A stretch of DNA of 64,000 nt, from positions 1,105,552 through 1,169,551 of the forward strand of contig ML976982.1 in NCBI GenBank assembly GCA_010015675.1. Reading direction: 5' to 3'. Of this stretch, positions 30,915 to 43,484 are shown in pieces (position 1 is the stretch's first letter; each line of letters starts with the position of its first letter). Below the pieces are notes generated by a model. It was not told the origin of the DNA. It saw nothing but the letters and a program-made list of their open reading frames with translations, and ran no database searches. The DNA is from Byssothecium circinans (lineage: Eukaryota; Ascomycota; Dothideomycetes; Pleosporales; Massarinaceae). The position numbers and the translations under genes are program-made.

Positions 30915-33900
30915 TTACAGCCAGCCCAATCCCACGCCGGCGGCTCCAATTATCCATTTTTCGACTCCTCCAAATTTGACCCTGCCGGCTGCGCCAGGGA
31001 ACGTCTCCACTCCACTCGACGTTGGTGACTCTGGCCTCGTGCTCGTCCCACGGCCTGTCGTGGTGGTGTTCAGGCTGTAGCTGGGTACGATAGGCGCTGG
31101 GGGTGCTGGAGATGTAACGATGGACGTGGTGCTTCCTTCTGGAGATGGGGAAGGTGGCGCTGAGGAGGCAGAAGATTGGGGGAGTGTGGTTCGGCTTGTG
31201 CTTGTCGAGGGCGCTGAAATCGGTGCGGCGGGCGGCGTCTCTGTTTCCAAGATGGTCGTGGGTGAAGGCGAACCTGTTGGACTTGCAGTCGTTCGGCTCG
31301 TGATGGTGGATTGGGGCGGTGCAGTTCCGGACTCAGTTTGCACGGCGGTTGTTGGTGCAATTTGGGATTCTGGCGCGGCCAAGAATCGTCTCTCAGTCGC
31401 ACCGACCGAGGCTCGAGTCTCTATGTAAGTTGTAGGCTGGAGAGTTGAAGTATCGGGTGCTGCGGTAGATCCAACAATCGGGTCGCAAGCTCCGGTTCCA
31501 ATCGTGCTTCCGAGCTGCTGGACAACAGTTGGTTGGGCGTTTAGATAGTCGACAACGGTGGGAGCGACAAAGGGGGGGTTCGGAATCTCAGCCTCGGGTA
31601 CAATGAGACGCCCGTAGTTCGTCGGCGACGGGAGAGTGAGAGATAGCCTCGAGGTAACGCATGTGGTAGCAATGGGGCTGACCTTGATTTGGGAAAACGT
31701 TTGGTAGGCGGCATAGACCGTGGGATACGTGAGAGGCACCCCCTCGTATACCCAAGTCAAACTTGAGGTGCGGGTGGGAAGTGGGGCGGTATAGAGAGAT
31801 GAGCTGACCGCTCTTCCTGCGCGATCGGTGTAAACATCGAGAGTGACCGTGGGCAGGAAAGTTGTAGAAACAATGACTTCTCCAGGGTAGCCAAGACGCG
31901 TTGCTGTGACGTCGATCTGGCAGCTTGAGGAGCAGCTGATGGAGGGCAGCGGGGTCGAGCTTGGTGTAAAAGTTGTGGTCGAAACTTGAGTGGTTTGGAG
32001 GGTTATAGTCGAGAGGATAGTGGAAATAATCGTGCTTGCGGGTATCGTAGACGTCACAGTCTGAGTTGATCCCGGCAAGCTCAAGGTGCTCGTGATTGTC
32101 GAAGCTGGTAGAGTGATCGTGCTCAAGATTGTGCCTAAAAAGGGTAATAGTCAGCAAAACCAGTTCAAAGAAGGAGATGTAGCACACGTAGCTTGCAGGC
32201 CGCACGTGATCTTAGAGCTCAAGTGACTTTAGCCCGGAACGGTAAATCGCCCTTAAGCAATCCTGGTGGCCATGACATGATACAGGGTAATTACGTACTT
32301 ATACTTGTGGACAAGAGCGTTGATGTGACTAGAGAGGTCTGCGTAGGGCCCGAGACAGTCTGGGTTTGAGTTGGACCAGTGATAGTTACCGGAATGCTGA
32401 GAGTAGTTGGAGATACCGTAGTTGATGTGATTGTGACCGGTGTTCCAGAAATTGACGTTGTGCTGGTGATCTGGGGTTTAAAAAGTTAGTAAGCGTCGGA
32501 GCTACGAGGACGACGAGGATTAGGCTTAAAAATGGCTTACCGTCGACGTTACTGAGGAAATAGACGTAGAAATCGACACGGAAAGGGAAGTTACTGTCTG
32601 AGTTGGACCAGTGATAGTTATTGGAATGCTCAGAGTCGTAGGAGAGACAGTAGTCGAGGTGACGGTCACTGGTGTTCCAGATATTGAGGTCGTGCTTGTG
32701 ATTGTTGATGTTACCGAGGAAACGGACGTAGAGATCGACACTGAAAGCGATGTAACCGTCTGTGTAGGTCCAGAAACGGTCTGGGTTGGGCCGGTGATCG
32801 TTATGGGGAAGCTCAGAGTTGTAGGAGAGACAGTAGTCGAGGTGACGGTCACTGGTGTTCCAGATATTGAGGTCGTGCTTGTGATTGTTGATGTTACCGA
32901 GGAAACGGACGTAGAGATCGACACTGAAAGCGATGTAACCGTCTGTGTAGGTCCAGAAACGGTCTGGGTTGGGCCGGTGATCGTTATGGGGAAGCTCAGA
33001 GTTGTAGGAGAGACAGTAGTTGAGGTGACGGTCACCGGCGTGCCAGAAATCGAGGTCGTGCTTGTGATTGTCGATGTAACGGACGATACAGATGTCGAAA
33101 TCGATACAGATGTGACAGTCTGGGTAGGCCCGCTGATCGTGATAGGGACGCTAATCGTCGATGAACGCGTGGTAGTCTGCGTGATGGTGGTGAGAGATCC
33201 AGAAAGAGACGTCGTGGTCACGCTCGTTTCAGTCGTTCGAGAAATCGATGTACTGATGGATATAGACAACGACGTAGCCGTGGCTGTGGTTCGTTCGGTA
33301 GCCGTCGTTCGCTCCGTGGCAGTCGTTCGCTCCGTGGCGGTAACAGTAGTAGGAACTGAGGTAACCTGCGTTGTAGTATACGGAATACTAGTTGTTGTGG
33401 TAATCCAGGAGGTGAAGGAAGAATAGATTGTTGAGGTCCGCCATATCGTGGAAGAGCCTGCTCGAAATTAGTCACATTCTTGCTCAAATTCGCAAAATAA
33501 AGGGCTTGTTGAGAAATCCGCCGATGAAAAGAGCCCACAGAGTACTTTGAAGCAAGCAACAAGCGCAGACGGTGTGTGTGTAGCCGTCTGCCCATGCCTG
33601 ACGGCAAAATGTACCCCGAGTTGAACTTTTTGGCATTTAAAACGTCATGGAGAAAGAAAATACTGACTGGTGACGGTGATTGGGTAAGAGGAGTATCGAG
33701 TCGACGTTAGAATCGTAGAATATGTCGTTCGGCTGATACTGATCGACGTCGTCGTCTTCGTCTTCGTTTCCCATACAGTGGAAGGCGTAGTTTTCGTTGT
33801 CGTCACTGATCTGGTATTGGTGATAGTGTAAGGAACGCTCTTCGTCGTCGTGATGTAGACCGGATAGGAGGTGGTACTCCATTTCGTAATCGTCGCGCTG

Positions 33901-34950
33901 ACGGTATACGGAAAGCTCGTTGTAATATATGATGTGGAGGTCGAGGTGAGAGTGCTGAATCTGGTCGTTAGGAATGTTGATAGAGACGTATATGTGCTGG
34001 TGCGGTCGATTGTAGTGGAAGTGGTAGTCTGTGGCAGGCATCAGTCAAAAAAAGCTTGCCTAGAAGAATCTCCGTGCTGCGCGGAAACTACATACTGTTT
34101 CTTTCTTCGTCGTAGGGACTAGCGACGTATTGGTCACCGTAATATAGGTAGGAACTTCTTTGGTGGTGGTAGTGGTGCAAGTCTAGCGATGTCAGCTTCG
34201 CACTCGAGAAAGGGTCCCCCGATAGTATTCAGGGCAGGATGATTCGCTCAAGAACGGCAAGTGCATTTGATCGTGATGGAGTGTCCAGAATAAGATTCCC
34301 ATATTATGGACGACATGAGGGTTTGAGCCGAAAAACAGAGACTTGAACCTACCGTTGTCTCGGTCATAGTGCTTGTGGTGGTGGACAGGTCAGTCTGCTA
34401 AGATCAGCATTGTTTGGAAGGCAACAAGAGAAAGGATGGGCGAGACGAGACGCACCTTTGTCGACGTGATTGTTTTGTTATCATAGAGTGTCGTTGTATC
34501 CCACAGCGTGGTAGTATTCCAGGCAGTATAAGTAGATGTTTGGGTCAACGTTGATATCGCTGTCGAAGTTTTCCATTGTGTATCTGTCGAAGTGCTAGTG
34601 AGGGTGAGGGTCTGCGCAGCACACGTGCTTGAGAGAGAGACGGTGGCATATCCAGATGAAGAGCTGGAGCTCGAGGCGGTTCCATATCCCGAGGAAGAGC
34701 TTGGAAGTGAAACTGTTCCGTAGGGAGGTGTGGAGCTTGGGGAGCTAGAAGGCGGAACTACCACGTAGCTGGATGAAGAGCTGGAGCTGGAGCTGGAGCT
34801 AGGGATGACCACATAGCTCGATGAGGAACTGCTAGTCGAAGGAGGTGCCGTTACGTATCCTTGCGAAGAGCTCGAGGTGGTATAGTCCTCTGGAATGGTC
34901 GCCACGACTGGGCCGGCAATGACCAGCAATGAGATGATGTTGCGCATCAT
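30915..34950 (-). CDS. Ser/Thr-rich mucin-like cell-surface protein, probable GPI anchor
   Basis: A multi-exon gene of about seven exons. The start encodes a signal peptide (MRNIISLLVIAGPVVA) followed by Ser runs with YVVIP and YGTVS spacers (34950-34456). Middle exons (about 34397-34354, 34180-34093, 34030-33670 and 33460-32541) are almost pure Thr/Ser/Val/Ile, including the TATER triplication near 33300 and the 183-bp repeats at 32641-33007. After 32470-32300 the last exon (from about 32132) holds a more globular cysteine-containing part (ISCSSSCQIDVTA, LTWVYEGVPLTYPTVY, GTGACDPIVG). A Pro/Ser/Thr stalk and a hydrophobic tail (VEKWIIGAAGVGLGWL) end the protein, typical of a GPI-anchor signal. 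It is expected to be heavily O-glycosylated in the wall, perhaps in adhesion or as a sensor. Exon edges are approximate. Confidence 0.75.
32641..33189 (-). repeat. 183-bp tandem repeats within mucin gene
   Basis: The string ggagagacag recurs at 32641, 32824 and 33007, a period of exactly 183 bp (61 codons). The first two units are nearly identical over their whole length; the third is more diverged. Being a multiple of three, copy number can change without breaking the frame. Confidence 0.9.
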
Positions 34951-36822
34951 GGAGCGAAAGAATGCTACGCCGGCCGAGTGAGTGCAACGCGGCTAGAAGC
35001 TGCAAGAATCAGTAAACACGTGATAAGCGGTAAGGCTTGAAAGAGCTCGGTGGGTGGGGAACATATAGCTGTTTCTAGGTCTTGCAATGGTGCAGAGAGG
35101 CGTAAACAGTTACACAGCAACATGAAAAGTGAGAAGGTGTGACAGATGACAAATTGTGAAGAACAAAACAGGACGCAGAGAGAGACGATTCGGACTTACC
35201 TTGAGCAGAACGATCGGCTGGAAACCAAATCAGACCAGACGACGAAGCAGCGACTGGCGGCAAGAGGCGTGACTATAAGCTACGCAGGTGCCTCTGAGCA
35301 CAGGCTGCAGAATCAGGAAGCATGTTGAGCTGGCGTGGCTGGGCCCGAACAAGCTCTTCCCAATGATGCTCAAGACCAGGGATAGGTAAACATGACAATG
35401 GATCGAATGGGGCCCATGGCCCGGGCAGAGAGCATGCAAGAGGGAGGTAAAACGAGATATCCGGCAACACTGCGGGCGCTGTTCTACGCAGCCGTGGCCA
35501 AACCAGTCGCCGAGGGAGTCCACAGCCTCACTAGCCTGATTCGGGACGCTACATGGCCGGCAAAAGAAAGTGGTGAAGGGCGCCACCAATTGATAACGTG
35601 AGAGGCAAAGGATGGACGGCCAAGAGGCTCGGAATGCGTGCGGAATACGGCGTAGCACTCGGTTCCTGCTGGGCAGGCACGATTGGGCATGGGAGAATTG
35701 ATGGTGTGCTTCTGAATGCTTGCGAATGTTGTGGTCTAGAAAGCGCTGTTCACAGCACCCATGTAAATGCTGACATGGGTGAATCCGCAGCGCCGCATAT
35801 AGCTAGCAATATACTTCGACTGGCTAGGGCATCTGCAGCCCGTCATCGTCGGGTCGACGTCGGCCAGGCGAAATCGACAGAGGACGGCACGTCAGGGTTC
35901 GTATGCTGGGGGCCGAAGAGGTGGGGAGAGCCATGAGCGGGGGCTCTCGTGAGCGTGAGGACGTGGTCAACGGGGCGTGGTTTTGAGGAGCTCTCCATCC
36001 ACTGGACATCTGAGTCCTTCGCACGAGCGGATTGTGGGCGCAAAGGGGATGGGCGAGCGTTTCGAGCGTGCCACAGCAGCGTCGTCTTGAATGAGCTGAG
36101 ATCAACAATTGATGCTGTAGTCTAGTGGTTCGCACGTGAGTGGCCCTACCGTATGCCAAAAGCGGGGCTAGTGAACGATGATTGGCGTCAAAGCTGCGCA
36201 AGACCAGCCATCCCGTATCCGGCTAGACGCCCCGGAGCCGGCGGTGAATCAGTCCGACTCCTCTTCTTCCATCCCTCCATGCAACATGCAACATGCAACC
36301 TGGCGCCTAATGCGCCATCTATCGCACCCCACGACCGAGTTCCCAGCCCACCTATTCAATATCGTGCGCACATTAATCCCCCAATGGCATAGCTGCTCTT
36401 GACCGCAGTCTCTGCAGCTCTGCGCGAGATGCTGTCCCGTAGAGTGCCGGCGCCGCTGCTGTGCCTCTTCACACCGAATGCCTATCAATATCATCAATAT
36501 CATGCCCCGCCGTGGCACAGTAAAAGCAAGCACCTGGGCTGAACTCCCTCGCAGTCGCTGCGGCACTGCCTATTGGAGACCCGTGTCGGGCCATGACACG
36601 ATGCATCATGGCTGCCAGTGAGCTGACGCGCCCTGCTCTGCCGTAGCTTCCATTGTTATCTATACCATATCCAGCCTAACCCACCCTGTCCTCTCACAGT
36701 GCTGTACGATTTTCACCGTCGCCACCTTTGTCTGTCTTACAACTTGTGCCGCTCTGTCAGCTGTTGCAGAAATCGACCACCGCTGCTGATTTCCCTTCAC
36801 TCGACATGCTCCTACTGCGACA
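34951..36822. other. Divergent spacer between mucin and membrane pseudoprotease genes
   Basis: Holds the promoters of both flanking genes. Overlapping short frames on both strands show no domain. A small direct repeat, catgcaa, occurs three times near 36283-36300. A hydrophobic coding-like stretch (TIFTVATFVCLTTCAAL) near 36709 could belong to a 5' exon with a signal peptide for the downstream gene. Confidence 0.4.
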
Positions 36823-39179
36823 ATGAGGCTCAGAAAACGTGCAGACAATGTGAACTCGACTACTGTTCCAGCACCACCGAAACCATACGTCCTGCCCGCG
36901 AGCAACGAATGGGATGGAAACGATGGAAAATGGTCGACCTTCCTCATCAACCTGGGGGACGATGAACATGGAAGGGGCCAGAACTTCCGCGTTCTCGTTT
37001 CAACCTCATCGCCAGTGACCATTGTTCCCGGGCAGTCCGATTGGTGTAATCAGGAGTGCTCAAAGGAACGTGGAACTCAGCTTTTCGACAACAAGCAGAC
37101 ATTAGGCTTTGAAGATAAATCGTCATACGCTTGGAACGAGGCCGGCCTCTTCAATATCCCTTTGCCGCACTGGTGGTCAATGAACAAAACCGATGCTAAG
37201 TGGGGCTCAGAAAATGTTGGTCTGGGACCCAGCTCAACGACCAGTCCGATCCTGGCAAAACAAAATGTCCTTCTGGGGCAGGATAAGAACCTCTTTATGG
37301 GGTCGCTTGGACTGTCGAATGTAGCAGTCATCTCTGGCAAAGACTCCAAATCAGGATTCCTCGTCAATTTTGCAAAGAGTGCGGAAATGATCCCGAGTGT
37401 GTCGTATGGATACTCCGCAGGCGCTTCATATCGTAAGTGATCTTTTCCAAGCATTTCACTCTAAAATCTCACTGCCATTTGTCGTACTCTCACAACGCTT
37501 CCGATCGTTGGGGGTGGATGAGATATCATCATCATTGACATTGAATCTCGTGTTCGTTGGTTTATTAGGGAACCCTTTGCAGAAATCTCAATCACTCTTC
37601 AAGGGCTTGGAGATGGGATAGAACTGACAGCTAAATAGGCAATGGTGAAAGTGGAGCCGCGGGAAGTGTTGTGCTCGGAGGATATGACCGTTCAAGGGCG
37701 AAGCTTGAGAACAGCTTCAGTACCAACATGCCCCCCAACAACAGCACCCTCGTCGTTGGTGTAACATCCATCACATACCAACCCAATCAAGATATTCATG
37801 CCATCACGGAATCGCTCACCGCAAACTCGAGCGGATTTCTAGCCACTATCGACTCAACGCTTCCATACTTGTGGCTTCCCGACAAGATCTGCGATGCATT
37901 CATCGAACGTTTCCAGCTCAGTTACAACGAAAAGACAGAGCTATACACGGTAAATGAAACGGCTCATGAGCATAACCAACGGCAAAATGCCACGGTTTTG
38001 TTCAAGCTCAGCAAAGACGCGCTGGATAGTAACAACTACACTACCATCTCGCTTCCGTACGCTGCCTTTGACCTGGAGGCAAGCTATCCGATATACGACA
38101 ACGCGACCCGTTACTTTCCTATCAAGAAGTCGCGCAATGGCATCTTCGTACTTGGTCGCACCTTCCTCCAAGAATCCTACCTCATCGTAGACTACGAACG
38201 CTCAAACTTTACAATCGCGCCGGCTATCTATACCAATCCGATGCCAGAACAGAAGCTCGTACCAATTTACAACAAGACCTATACTCCACCGGCAGCCACA
38301 CTAACGCCTATTCCTAAGGGCGATAAAGGTCTCCCTGGCGGCGCCATTGCTGGTATAGTCGTTGGCATACTGATAGCGATTGGCCTCGCCGCTGTTGGAG
38401 CCTTCTTCTGGTGGAAGAAAAGGCGCACAACTCAAGAAGCACCACCATACTCCGAGAAACCGCAAGAAATTGACACCGAAGTTGCTGGCACTGAAGTCAA
38501 GCACCGCCGCGTCTCCGAACTTGATTCCGAGCCCCGCGGCCCCAACTCTCCCAAACCATCTCTCGGCGGCTACTACGACCGCGATGCGAAGGACATTTCA
38601 CCCTTCCCGCCGATCAGTGAAATGGAAAGTCCCCCCGCAGAATTATACAGCCCGCCGCTAATGACTAGCACACCACGCACCGAAGAAGCAGGAAGCGATT
38701 ACTTCATGGCAGGCAACAAAGTCAGGAGGCGCGGTGCAACGCGCGAATCATCGGGCAACAATACACCAGGCACGCCAGCCGCTATCGCTGAACTTCCCGG
38801 CGACGATGGACAATACCAGGTTGGTGGCGTGCACTTTGAGCCAGTTCTCAGTCCCAAGCTTAACTCTGCGCATCTGCGCGGCGCCAGCGACACCTCACTG
38901 GGTTCGAACATCGACGAAGTAGTGGGTAGGCCGGGCCCCTCGCCGGAGCCCGGAACCAGAACCGATACAAGGGCAAGAGGAGAGTCACAGCCGCCGCTAG
39001 AGGGCGTGAAAGAGGAAGGCGAAGATGCGCCACTGGAGCGCCGGCCATCACACACGAGGGGTCTGAGTGATACGACCGTCCAAAGTGAAGATACGGCCGT
39101 CTCGGCCCTGACGCCCGAGGAGATGGAGCAATGGGCTTTGGGAGATGATAATGAGCCTAGACGGCCGTTGTCGGAATAG
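36823..39179 (+). CDS. Membrane-anchored aspartic-protease-fold protein lacking catalytic motifs
   Basis: Two exons (36823-37432, 37639-39179; GTAAGT donor, AATAG acceptor, 206-nt intron) give 716 aa. The ectodomain follows the pepsin-like fold: WSTFLINLGDD, a flap-like region, LGGYDRSR, and FVLGRTFLQESYLIVDYE, which matches the LG..FL...Y.V.D end of A1 proteases. The first catalytic site reads VLVSTSSPVTIVPG instead of DTGS, and the second reads TIDSTLPYLWLP instead of DTG. Many NxT/S sites occur. One transmembrane helix (AIAGIVVGILIAIGLAAVGAFF, about 436-457) is followed by KKRR and a 255-aa Pro/Ser/Glu-rich cytoplasmic tail. Such fungal proteins look like receptors or adhesins with a dead protease domain. 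No signal peptide follows the chosen ATG, so a 5' exon may be missing. Confidence 0.8.
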
Positions 39180-41867
39180 GGATCCACCGCGGTTTGCAAC
39201 GCTTTGACACAAGTTTGGATACGCTTTTCCTAATAAAGGGTATGCGGAACTGTTGTCTTAGGGCTGTAAGCTTGGGGGCTGGGGGCTAGATTGATGACGA
39301 GGGCTCGAAGGATTCTTAGGCTCGAGCTTGCACTACGCGGATATCGTGAGCACGACTCCTCGTGATCGAAATCGGGGCGAAAGCCGCGTTGTCTCGGATG
39401 CGAGGGTGTGCGGATGGGCTGGATGTTCTTCACGAATTTTCTTCATGTGATTGCTTTATTCCGGATCCGACAGGACACACAGCGCAACGTTTGGGACGTC
39501 GGCTCTTCTTGCTTTTGGGGTTTATGGCTTTTGGCTTTGAGATACCCCACACACACTCTTTACGAACATTTGTACTAGTAATTGCTCAATTTTCTTTGCG
39601 GTTTTCTATGGGACGAGACGAGACGCTCCTTCTAGTATAGGTCTTTGGCTGGATAGAATTTACTTCTGCTGCGCACCTTCCACTTCCCAACAGACCTATG
39701 CAGGCCAAAGTTTTCCTTTGCAAAGGCTTGTGCCAATTGTCTGGCTTTACTTTACACAGTTCCAAAGCCTCGTGATATCTCGCAGCGCCCCTCCAGCGTA
39801 CAGTACCTGAGCAACGTTCCCCTTGAACGCAACACCACGCCTCTTCCTTCTACACGACCCGCGAGTCGAACACAAATTGCACCACAATGCCTTTCCTCAA
39901 CCTACCTTTTTAAAAATATCTCGCATGTAGCACTGCATTCGTGTACTTTCACATGGAGCGCTCTCATACAGCACCAGCACCGCCCCCTTCACCATCACGA
40001 TCAGTATCTATTTTTTCTCTCTTAGTGCTTGTATTGCGCGGTACAGCTTGTCTTCTTCACACCGCTTGTTATGTGTCTACAATGAAGTTTCAACTTATAT
40101 CTTTAGTTCAACTTCCAGCTGAGACATTTGAGCTCCTAAGATCTGCGATTATATATCGCACTTCTGTCCATCTCCTGCAGCCCCTTCTCTTTCCAGCATC
40201 CCCAGCGCAACGCCGCAGACATTTTTTTCAACACGACCGACTTCGCCAAAAGCAGAAGCACAGAGCCTGAACGAAACGAACATACCGTTCGCCACTCGTC
40301 CCCCTTCATCCATCTTGCTCCAGTCTCTCCGTCTCAGCTCAGAACCGCTCGCAGAACCGCGCAGTGCAGTAGAGTGTGCCACACAATCAACCCGTTCGCG
40401 GCAACACATACATATTATATTACACCTGCATTGCAAATGCCTCTCAGCCTCGACGGAACGCGGAACGCCGCAGGACTAGGTCAGGCAGCCTGCAGCGGTT
40501 AAGTACAGCGGATCAATATAGGTCTCCCAGGGCAAGGGCCTCAAAAGTATCGATATGCTGCATGCATGCGTGTCCGATGCGCGTGTGCGGCACAGCACCG
40601 TGGTTGAGCCTTGAGCTTACTTGCCGGCCAGCGAAAAAAGCTCAATGGGCACAGTCTCCAGTTCTAAAGGTCCTTTTTCGAAAACCCCCTTGTAAGCTAC
40701 CGTCCATGCGTTGTGCCAAGTTGCGCCGTTGCGGGACGACACGCACGCTGCGTTCCGGTTCAGATGCGGCTTTTGTTGCTCACCACTTTGCTTTGCTTAC
40801 AACCTCGATCACCTCATCGCATGATCAAGTCTGCGAAAAGAGATATTCGTAAGGCTGACTGTTTTCCTTTTTCTTCCTTCGAGTGAGTTCTCGGAGCTAA
40901 GCAAGCGGCGGAGAAATTTCCCTGGCTCGTACGTACGGTACGCAAAGATGGCATGATGGTCAGATTCTTAAGTGGTAAGAGCCGCGAAGTGTTGGTGGGT
41001 CACTAGGTCAGCGGATGGTGAGTCTCGTCTAAGAAAGTGGCGTGTAAGCGCTGGCCTCGCACAACGCGGCCGGTTTAGGACAATCGGCCTCTTTTGCGGG
41101 GTAAGCAGATGCAGATGCAGGAATCATGGAGGACCAAGGTACGGAATGTTGGGTGAAGTGACGCCGATGTCAGACGCGGCTTTCCTGGGAGAGGGGATAT
41201 ATGGATCGAATGATGTGTATAGTGAGGAAAGTGTTGAGGGTGGAGTGCACATGCAATGGTATTGCCGGAAGGGGAAGGAGGTAACAGGGCTGGGCTGTCA
41301 GGCAACCGGGCAGACGACATGCTGCGAAGTGAAGTGGAGAGTCGAAAGAGAGTCGAGAACGTTATACGAAGGTGATGTGGCGTTGAGGATCGTATGCATG
41401 TCAAAAAATTCTGCCTGCGCTTTCTGGATCTAGCACTACTCTTTTGCCCATCGACAAGGAAGTAGAGCATAATGGAGACATCGGCAATATGCCTCACACC
41501 AGGGCTGTGTGGCGGCGCTGGTACATTAGCGCGGAATGAGGGTACCTGCGTAAGTAAACCAAAGTGCTAAATTGCTGCGCATGTCGATAGATTGATGCTG
41601 TTTGTATGTTGAAGTATCGAATATTGAGTCGATATGAATACTTTTCATGATGGAGCCACTCCGGGAGGCACCGCCCGCTGCAATGCAGTGCTGCGCCGTT
41701 ATAGTGCCGGCGAGGTACTGCGCCGCAATTAAGACTACCCTCTTCCAAATACTCATCAATGATGCCCCGGAGTATGCCTCAATTCCGTGACCAGCATGAC
41801 TTTGTGCATGCGATCGTCCGGCCCGGCGCTTGGTGAATGCTCTCCACAAATGCATGCAGGTGACGTC
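39180..41867. other. 2.7-kb spacer without supported gene
   Basis: Small frames on both strands have no domain, signal peptide or consistent codon usage. It holds the 3' ends of the two convergent neighbours. Long spacing compared with the 4.5-27.5 kb block. Confidence 0.4.
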
Positions 41868-43484
41868 CTACGCAAGCGCTTCCGAACTCTCGTTTCTTCG
41901 TACGAGCCCATGAGCATCGACAGGTCCATCATCTCTCGGAGGCGTCGTGCGATGCCTTTCAGCAAACTTGAGGGGCCACTCAATGGCACTTCTCCATACC
42001 GGATCTGTGACAGCGTCTGAAATAGCCTGGATAGTCCTATCCGACCAACCCTTTAAGAACCAATATCTGGGTTCCGCGGCGTATAGAATGACTGCCCAAT
42101 GCATTAGCACCACAAGCGCCGGCTCGCTCTTCTTCCGCAACAAGTTGAAGAAGTTTGGTGATAGATGCAACGGCCAGAAGAACAGGAAGCGTAACTCGCG
42201 GTTATCCATACACGGCCGCATCGAGCGGAGGACGTTGTCGCGCATCAAGGCAACAAAAGCGACGAGTTCGCGTCGTAGAGCCTCATCCAAATCGCATTCC
42301 TTCTCTATGAAGTGTAGCAGATTGGGTATGCGTTCTATTAGTTGAGGAAACATGGGCTGGCTCAGCGTTTCATGTGCAGGGTCTCTGAATATGACGCCAA
42401 ACGGTCCATTGATGACGGCCATTTGGGCGGCTGCTACCACAACACCCATGCCTTGAATCAATGCGAATATGTCCGCTAAGTCGTTGATGGTGTCCTTGGG
42501 TTCATGCTCTTGTACTCGTGGATCGGGACTTGGTCGTAAAGCGTCTTGACCTCTTGAAGCAAACACACTGAGAGTGATCAGTGTGGAAGCTCCGAATAGT
42601 GGCGCGGCATTGGCATCTGTGATATTCCCAAGAGCTTTTCGAATGCCCCTAAGTGCGTGATCTTGGTGGTGTATACCAAGAGCGAAGTATTCGTGATGCT
42701 TCTCGGGGTTGAACAGAGCGAGTTGGAGGGCGGACAGCGCCAGGATTTCGTGCATCAAGAATGTGTAGTCAATGGCAAACTTTGGGCCTAGCTTTTTCCA
42801 TAAGTGTTTGAGGTCGTCTCTTTGTGACAGTGTGTCGGCGGTGTCGGTCATCCAGTGATGCCTGGGGAGGTGATCAGTGGGTGTTTTCAAGACTTGTCCA
42901 GGCAACTCACATCAGTTCTAAATCTTTCAACCACAAGTTTGCCTGCACACTCTCCCGCCTGTACACGAACTTGGTAAGGAATGGAAAATTGTCCGGGCTA
43001 GACTGTGGTGAATTGCTTTCTTCTGAAGCATTGGACGGGTTCAAAATCGACTCGATCGGTAGTGCTTGCGACGGTGATGAGCCATCCTCAGACGGCTCCT
43101 TCATGGCTGGTTATTATGCGATCTAAACGCAATTATATTCGGGGACCAACCCTACCTTCTTCGGCCTTTCCACTAGTTGTACCTTAGAAGGCCGCTTTTG
43201 AATAGAATTGGTCGCCGTCCCTAAGGGCGGTACGGGAACAGCTGCATTCGGGTCCACCAAACTGCACAAGATACCATGTCTCGAGCAGTTATAACACGGC
43301 TTGTTCTCGTCGCACTGCACGATAAAAGTCAACGATCGATCTTTATCACGACCCAATCTTCGGAACCGAGATCGACAATGAGCATCGACATCAGGATCCC
43401 CAAACCATTCGAACTCACCTTTACATGCCTCGCCTTACACTGCCGACAACCCAACCTAGACTTCTTGTGCCCCAAACGTGGCAT
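41868..43484 (-). CDS. Zn2Cys6 transcription factor
   Basis: Four exons (43484-43419, 43314-43156, 43098-42911, 42861-41868) keep frame and give 468 aa. The first intron splits the zinc cluster. The joined sequence has CRQC at 13-16, C23, CYNC at 29-32 and C39, the C-x2-C-x6-C-x5-C-x2-C-x6-C spacing of Gal4-type binuclear clusters. A Ser/Pro-rich linker follows. Then LELMHHWMTDTADTL opens the fungal-specific C-terminal region found in Upc2-like or sterol-uptake-type regulators. The third intron's upstream exon starts after an AAG acceptor, which is weak but keeps the frame. A further in-frame ATG lies upstream at 43550. Adjacent to the transporter on the same strand; control of that transporter is a natural guess only. 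Confidence 0.88.

Noticed and set aside
32611..33426. Long plus-strand open frame (271 codons, Val/Glu/Asp-rich)
   Set aside because: It is the antisense shadow of the Thr/Ser repeats of the mucin gene; its repeat structure is explained by the other strand.
36110..36190. tRNA-like stretch (tagtctagtggttcgca)
   Set aside because: It resembles a D-arm, but no matching acceptor stem and no GGTTCRA-type T-loop at the right distance could be found.
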